DNA of 64,000 nt, taken from Endotrypanum monterogeii. Taxonomy: Eukaryota > Euglenozoa > Kinetoplastea > Trypanosomatida > Trypanosomatidae. The notes below the pieces were generated by a model, which was given only the letters and a program-made list of their open reading frames with translations, was not told the origin of the DNA and did not search any database. This document shows, one piece after another, positions 60,039 through 64,000 of the stretch. A program made the translations under genes and the position numbers. The DNA lies in NCBI GenBank assembly GCA_000333855.2, contig CM007346.1, positions 506,218-570,217 of the forward strand. The letters are read 5' to 3'. Positions within the stretch are counted from its first letter, which is position 1; each line of letters starts with the position of its first letter.

Positions 60039-61817
60039 ATGGGAATCTGCGTCACCCACCAAACCTCTCCTACCGCTGACACCGTTTCCAAAACGTCGGA
60101 AGGCGTAATTTACATCGCACCACAACGATATGTGACGAAATCCCAAGACAATGCCCTCTTGACAACAACACCCTTGTCCCCCAGCACCTCGGCCCCGTTT
60201 ACTGACTACAACTACGACAGCTGGTCGTCTCAGCAGAGGGAAAAGATGCTGTTCGCGCAGGAAGGAAAGAATAGCGAGCCGTACGCGCAGCGATCCCCCT
60301 CTATCTCCATCCTTCAACGCATTAGCCTCCATCGATTGTCCGCGTCTAGAGAGGAATCGCCACTCGATGACCTCCAGCCGAAGAAAGAAAACGAGGATGG
60401 ATGTACGGCAGGAAACGGGCCTAGCATTGGTGCCAGAGGAAGACGGCTGAGCCGCACCCTAAACGATGTCCACCTGCACCTGAACGCCACCACGCCCCGT
60501 CGCAGTGGCGAGGATCAGGAGCGCTATCTCAAACGTGTCTTTACCACCGTAGACTCGGAGGGGAAAGGGAGGGTGTCCATCACCCAGCTAGCAGACGCTC
60601 TCTCCAGCAATGCAAACTGCTCCTCAATGACAGTGATGATGGACGCAGCAGACCACGACAAGGACGGCTATCTCAGCGAAAGCGAATTCGTCTCCTTCTT
60701 CATACACGTTGAAAGGGAGGTGGACTGCCTTCAGGCCGATCGCAACGAAGACAACTTGATCAAGCTGAACTCCGCGAGTGAGATGATGAATGCCTCGACT
60801 GGCCTCTCCTCCGAACTGGCTACTCGGCAATATACACGTAAAGCCGCACATCCCCTGGCAGGCGTCAGCAGCGTCCGTATGCGCGGTGTCGAGGTGATAA
60901 ACCTGCCCAGCCAGTCATGCAGAATCAAATGTATCGCCCTTTCACCCGGTGGTGATCTGTACGCCGTGTCCCATCGGCACGACAACATCATGCATATCTA
61001 CACAATAAATAACAGCCGCGAGGTGCAACGGCTCTTGGGTCACAAAAAGTCGCTGCTTGGCGTCGTTTTCTCCCCGGATCGAAAGCACATTGTGACGGCA
61101 TCTCGCGACTGCTTCGTCGCTTCTTGGGATCACACGCTCGGACTGGAGTGCACCTTCTCCGAGCACCCGGGAATCGTCACAGCCGTCGCGGTGAGTTTCG
61201 ATGGCAAGTTTATCTTCAGCGGGTGCCAAGACAACCGTGTTCGGAAAATGACGGCATCTCGTGCAAAGGTGCTCGCGGTGCTGCCGTGCATATCGGGTGA
61301 CACTCCTGGCGTCATTGTAGGACTCTCAGCGCAGAAAACCAAAAATGACCTCATTGCCCTCTCGCGTAGCTGCGATCGGTGCGCGTACATCGCGTCGTTC
61401 CGAGACTTGAAAATGGTTGCACGACTCCGTGGGCATGAGTCGATGGTGTGGCAGACTTCATTCAACGCGGACGATAGCATGCTATTCACGTGCTGTGTGC
61501 AGAAGATCATACTGTGGAATCGGATGTTCTCCTCGGTAAGGGTATTCAACAGTGCCGCAGTGGCGACTCCAGGGTCGTCTGTGGTTGAGGTGCTGTGGAC
61601 AACGGCCGTGTTTGCGGCGCTGGAACACCGCGGCCTCCTTGTCTGCTTCAACTCCGCCCGACAGATGCATATTTTGAACTGCGAAAGTGCGAAGGCGGGG
61701 AAGAGCATTCTTGACATTCAGATGCACTCAAACGTGTACGCTGTATCGGCGTTTGTAGGTGACACAATGGTGTGTGGCGACGACTGCGGAAACGTATACC
61801 GCGTCCGTATAACGTAA
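60039..61817 (+). CDS. acylated EF-hand / WD40 repeat protein
   Basis: 592 aa. The start MGICVTHQ fits N-myristoylation at Gly2 and palmitoylation at Cys4, so the protein is probably tethered to the plasma or flagellar membrane. A paired EF-hand follows at ~160-220. The second loop is canonical, DHDKDGYLSESE (205-216). The first, DSEGKGRVSITQ (172-183), lacks Asp at position 3 but keeps other ligands. From ~285 to the end run WD40-type repeats, for example LGHKKSLLGVVFSPDRKHIVT and LRGHESMVWQTSFNADDSMLF, forming a probable seven-blade propeller. The combination suggests a calcium-responsive scaffold at a membrane. Partners are unknown. The frame is open 179 codons upstream, but a very strong acceptor at 59996-59997 excludes them. 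Confidence 0.85.
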   Translation: MGICVTHQTSPTADTVSKTSEGVIYIAPQRYVTKSQDNALLTTTPLSPSTSAPFTDYNYDSWSSQQREKMLFAQEGKNSEPYAQRSPSISILQRISLHRLSASREESPLDDLQPKKENEDGCTAGNGPSIGARGRRLSRTLNDVHLHLNATTPRRSGEDQERYLKRVFTTVDSEGKGRVSITQLADALSSNANCSSMTVMMDAADHDKDGYLSESEFVSFFIHVEREVDCLQADRNEDNLIKLNSASEMMNASTGLSSELATRQYTRKAAHPLAGVSSVRMRGVEVINLPSQSCRIKCIALSPGGDLYAVSHRHDNIMHIYTINNSREVQRLLGHKKSLLGVVFSPDRKHIVTASRDCFVASWDHTLGLECTFSEHPGIVTAVAVSFDGKFIFSGCQDNRVRKMTASRAKVLAVLPCISGDTPGVIVGLSAQKTKNDLIALSRSCDRCAYIASFRDLKMVARLRGHESMVWQTSFNADDSMLFTCCVQKIILWNRMFSSVRVFNSAAVATPGSSVVEVLWTTAVFAALEHRGLLVCFNSARQMHILNCESAKAGKSILDIQMHSNVYAVSAFVGDTMVCGDDCGNVYRVRIT

Positions 61818-62820
61818 GCACCAACAGCCCTCACGCACACACACACACACAATGAAAAGAACAGCGCATCTACTCTTCTGAGGAGTGGGCTGGTATTCCT
61901 GTCCATCGTTCTGGGCTCTCTCTTTTCCATGTGCGATGACGTGAATCCTCCGTCTGCCTGTGGGGGGGGGGTGTAATATGACCACTGTCAGACGTACAAC
62001 CGCCACCTGCTCATTGGAATGCTCCGCTTTCTCCCCAGTCCCTTCGGCTGTATTTGTTGGTGTTTTTTTCTATCTATTACCCCTCCCTCCCCCACCCAAT
62101 CTATTCATCCAGGGGCCTGTGTTGTACTTGTGAGTGTTTCGTCTACGTGCAGACTCGGTTGCTCTCGTATGACTCGCCTGCACCCTCTTTCAAACTCCTC
62201 CGACATGGTTTGTGTGCATGTATCTATCGCCTTTGCTGCTCCGCTGCACCTCCCCCCCCCCTTAACTCTCCCCTCGCTTGATCGTATGGTCGTTCCGCCA
62301 ATCGTTGTCGGCTCCCCCTCACCCCCGACTCCCGTCGACCAGCAGCGCACCCTCTGTTTTTCCTCCAAATACAAAAGGGAGGAAAGCAAATGCTGGTGCA
62401 ATACGGGAGGAGGGGTCAGGCTGCTGTGCAGAAGCACCAGAAGCACACCCTGTGTGTGTGTGTGTGTGTGTGTGTAATACCTACTCCTGTGCGCGTACAC
62501 TTGCCCCGACGATCCTTGCCTCTCCCTGGAACACATGGCGAGAACCATCGAAGAAAAACCGCGTGTCAGGATCAAAAAGAAGGCAGAGAAAAGAGACGGA
62601 TTGGCGGAAAAGGGAAATGATCAGCGCTGAAGTAATAAAAAAAGGGAGGGAAACAGCGAATAGCTACATGCGGCATGGCCGTTGGTATTCAGTATTCTGC
62701 TCTGCACCTCTCTTCCCCTTCTTGCCTCCTCCCTCCCCTCTCCTCCAGCCATCCCTTTTTTCCCGCTTTTCTGCAGGGGGGGCAAAGAGGGTGACTACCG
62801 TGGAGGCCGAGATTAATTGC

Positions 62821-62857
62821 ATATATATATATATTTATTTATTTATTTATTTATATA
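62821..62857 (+). repeat. TA run passing into TTTA run
   Basis: (TA)n followed by five TTTA units on the sense strand, the same arrangement as at 1805, 7695 and 17676. Confidence 0.8.
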
Positions 62858-63252
62858 GATGGATATGATTTTGGAGGGCTGCACAAGCGTGCATACCAGC
62901 AGGCCTCGTGAAACGACGAACGCGAAAGTAAACTTATTTGCATCCTGTCGCCTCACCTCCCTTAGTTATCTGTTCCTACGTAACACCAGCCTTAGTACGC
63001 TGCGTTCCCACCAGGGACGTGTATTTTCCGTCTGGAAAAACATACTTGTTTGTCTGTGAGCACTGTGGCCTGTGGCCGGTATCCCTTTCCTCCCCTCGAC
63101 CCCCTCCCCTTTCCTCCTGTGAATATCGCAACTATGTCTTCATTTCTACCCCCCGTGTACTTTGTTTCATGTGTAGCCGCAGGTATGCTTCTTTTCGTTG
63201 TGTATTCTCATATACACTCAATTATTATTTTTTCTTCCAAAAAAAACAAAAA

Positions 63253-63746
63253 CGTGGTGTCAGGACTCAGCCATCGCTCTCCGAGAAAGCCAATCAGCCC
63301 CTATCCCCGTGCCGGTGACACGCCACCGCTGCTGGTGAGAGGGCCATGTGCCCATGAGAAGGTAAGGAGTGTCGGGGACGATCGGTCGGCCGGGGTGTCG
63401 GCGTGGCGCGGACTTTGTTGTTGTTGTTGGCACCCACTGTCAATTGAGATACAGCACAAGCCTCTGCAAAAAAGAAAAATGTGCTGTGTAGCGCCTAGCG
63501 CAATTGGTTCCGCTCGGAGGTGAGGGGTGTACGCTGGTGTGTGTGTGAAGAGAGGCGCCTCTGACCACCCATACTTTTCCATGCCACTAAAACGTGGAAC
63601 CCTGAAGCGATGGTTATGCAGGTTATATGGAGGGCCATGATCTTGTGTACATGTCACCAGCACAACCCCCACACGTCAGCGACGCGGACACAGATGCATC
63701 CATGCTATATACACCTGCAAGAGTCCTCGCCGCTATGTCCTGCTGC
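63253..63746 (+). mobile_element. SIDER-like element, most complete copy
   Basis: About 494 bp. The left ~228 bp match 56735-56961 and the right 200 bp (63547-63746) match 33639-33838. A short GT stretch lies between them at 63537-63547. Size, sense orientation and position 1.4 kb after a stop codon fit the ~0.5-kb degenerate retroposons (SIDER) of Leishmania 3'UTRs. No coding capacity. Confidence 0.75.
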
Positions 63747-64000
63747 CCTTCGATCCCCCCTGTCTCCCAAAATACCCTTCATTTGACAACTCCCCTCTTA
63801 CCCATCCTAACCTTACCAGGCTACGTACGACCCTACACACAAAAAAAAAAAACGGGTTCCGTTCGGTGGTGACAAAGTGCTCGATGGTGCGTCTACCCAG
63901 GGATTTCTTCCTTTAAATGCATCTGTTGTGACTTTCTGTAGCTTTGCGTGTTTGTCTGTTTTTTTTTTGGTGCTGTCGTGGCGCCTCACCACTCCTACAT

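Larger units (their letters stand above)
61818..64000. other. non-coding end of window with SIDER-like element
   Basis: 2.2 kb. Contains a CA run (61835-61850), G-run (61961-61970), GT run (62449-62475), TA plus TTTA run (62821-62857), a SIDER-like element (63253-63746) and poly-A/poly-T runs near 63840 and 63960. No gene supported; the next gene probably lies beyond the window. Confidence 0.6.

Noticed and set aside
1..64000. tRNA, rRNA, snRNA genes or CRISPR arrays
   Set aside because: I saw no cloverleaf-type or rRNA sequence and no regularly spaced direct repeats with unique spacers. Direct repeats here are microsatellites, SIDER-like copies or the gap duplication. A covariance-model scan would be decisive.

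Overview
The window looks like nuclear DNA of a trypanosomatid, most likely a Leishmania species. All 16 credible protein genes are intronless, lie head to tail on the + strand, and are separated by 0.3-3.5 kb of non-coding DNA with no bacterial-type promoters or ribosome binding sites. Many genes are preceded by a long pyrimidine tract, then the first AG, then a short ATG-free leader. That is the spliced-leader trans-splicing signature of one polycistronic transcription unit. Coding third positions are GC-rich, while spacers are full of (CA)n, (TA)n, (GT)n and (TTTA)n. Several spacers carry related ~0.2-0.5 kb repeats resembling the SIDER retroposons of Leishmania. From memory and unchecked, the trifunctional enzyme alpha / thimet oligopeptidase neighbourhood recalls L. 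major chromosome 26.

Layout: 1-2954, non-coding DNA with a short-palindrome-rich start. 2955-7043, large zinc-finger/coiled-coil protein resembling CCDC17. 9944-12046, protein farnesyltransferase beta subunit. 13568-16603, COG7. 17928-19787, membrane-anchored PhoD-like protein with altered metal-site motifs. 21406-21819, small protein with a signal sequence. 24394-24777, small acylated protein. 28229-32356, long disordered protein. 33918-35408, alpha/beta hydrolase. 36636-37292, single-RRM RNA-binding protein. 38502-39695, mPGES-2-like GST-fold protein. 40491-42929, mitochondrial trifunctional enzyme alpha subunit. 44071-44237, assembly gap flanked by an exact 187-bp duplication. 44863-50415, SNF2 ATPase with embedded RING finger. 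50728-51291, second small acylated protein. 53817-55871, M3 oligopeptidase. 57472-59235, WD-repeat protein. 60039-61817, acylated EF-hand/WD40 protein. 61818-64000, non-coding with a SIDER-like element.

The genes do not form a pathway; they are housekeeping and kinetoplastid-specific genes sharing transcription, as is normal for these organisms. Regulation is expected after transcription, through 3'UTRs. The spacers accordingly hold the most unusual material: sense-oriented AU-rich (TTTA)n runs, long inverted repeats, SIDER-like modules and a 258-bp near-identical repeat pair. I did not recognise a wholly new multi-gene system. The best leads are the substituted PhoD-like protein, the structured and repeat-derived UTR elements, three genes with N-terminal MGxC-type lipidation signals, and the two long unassigned proteins.
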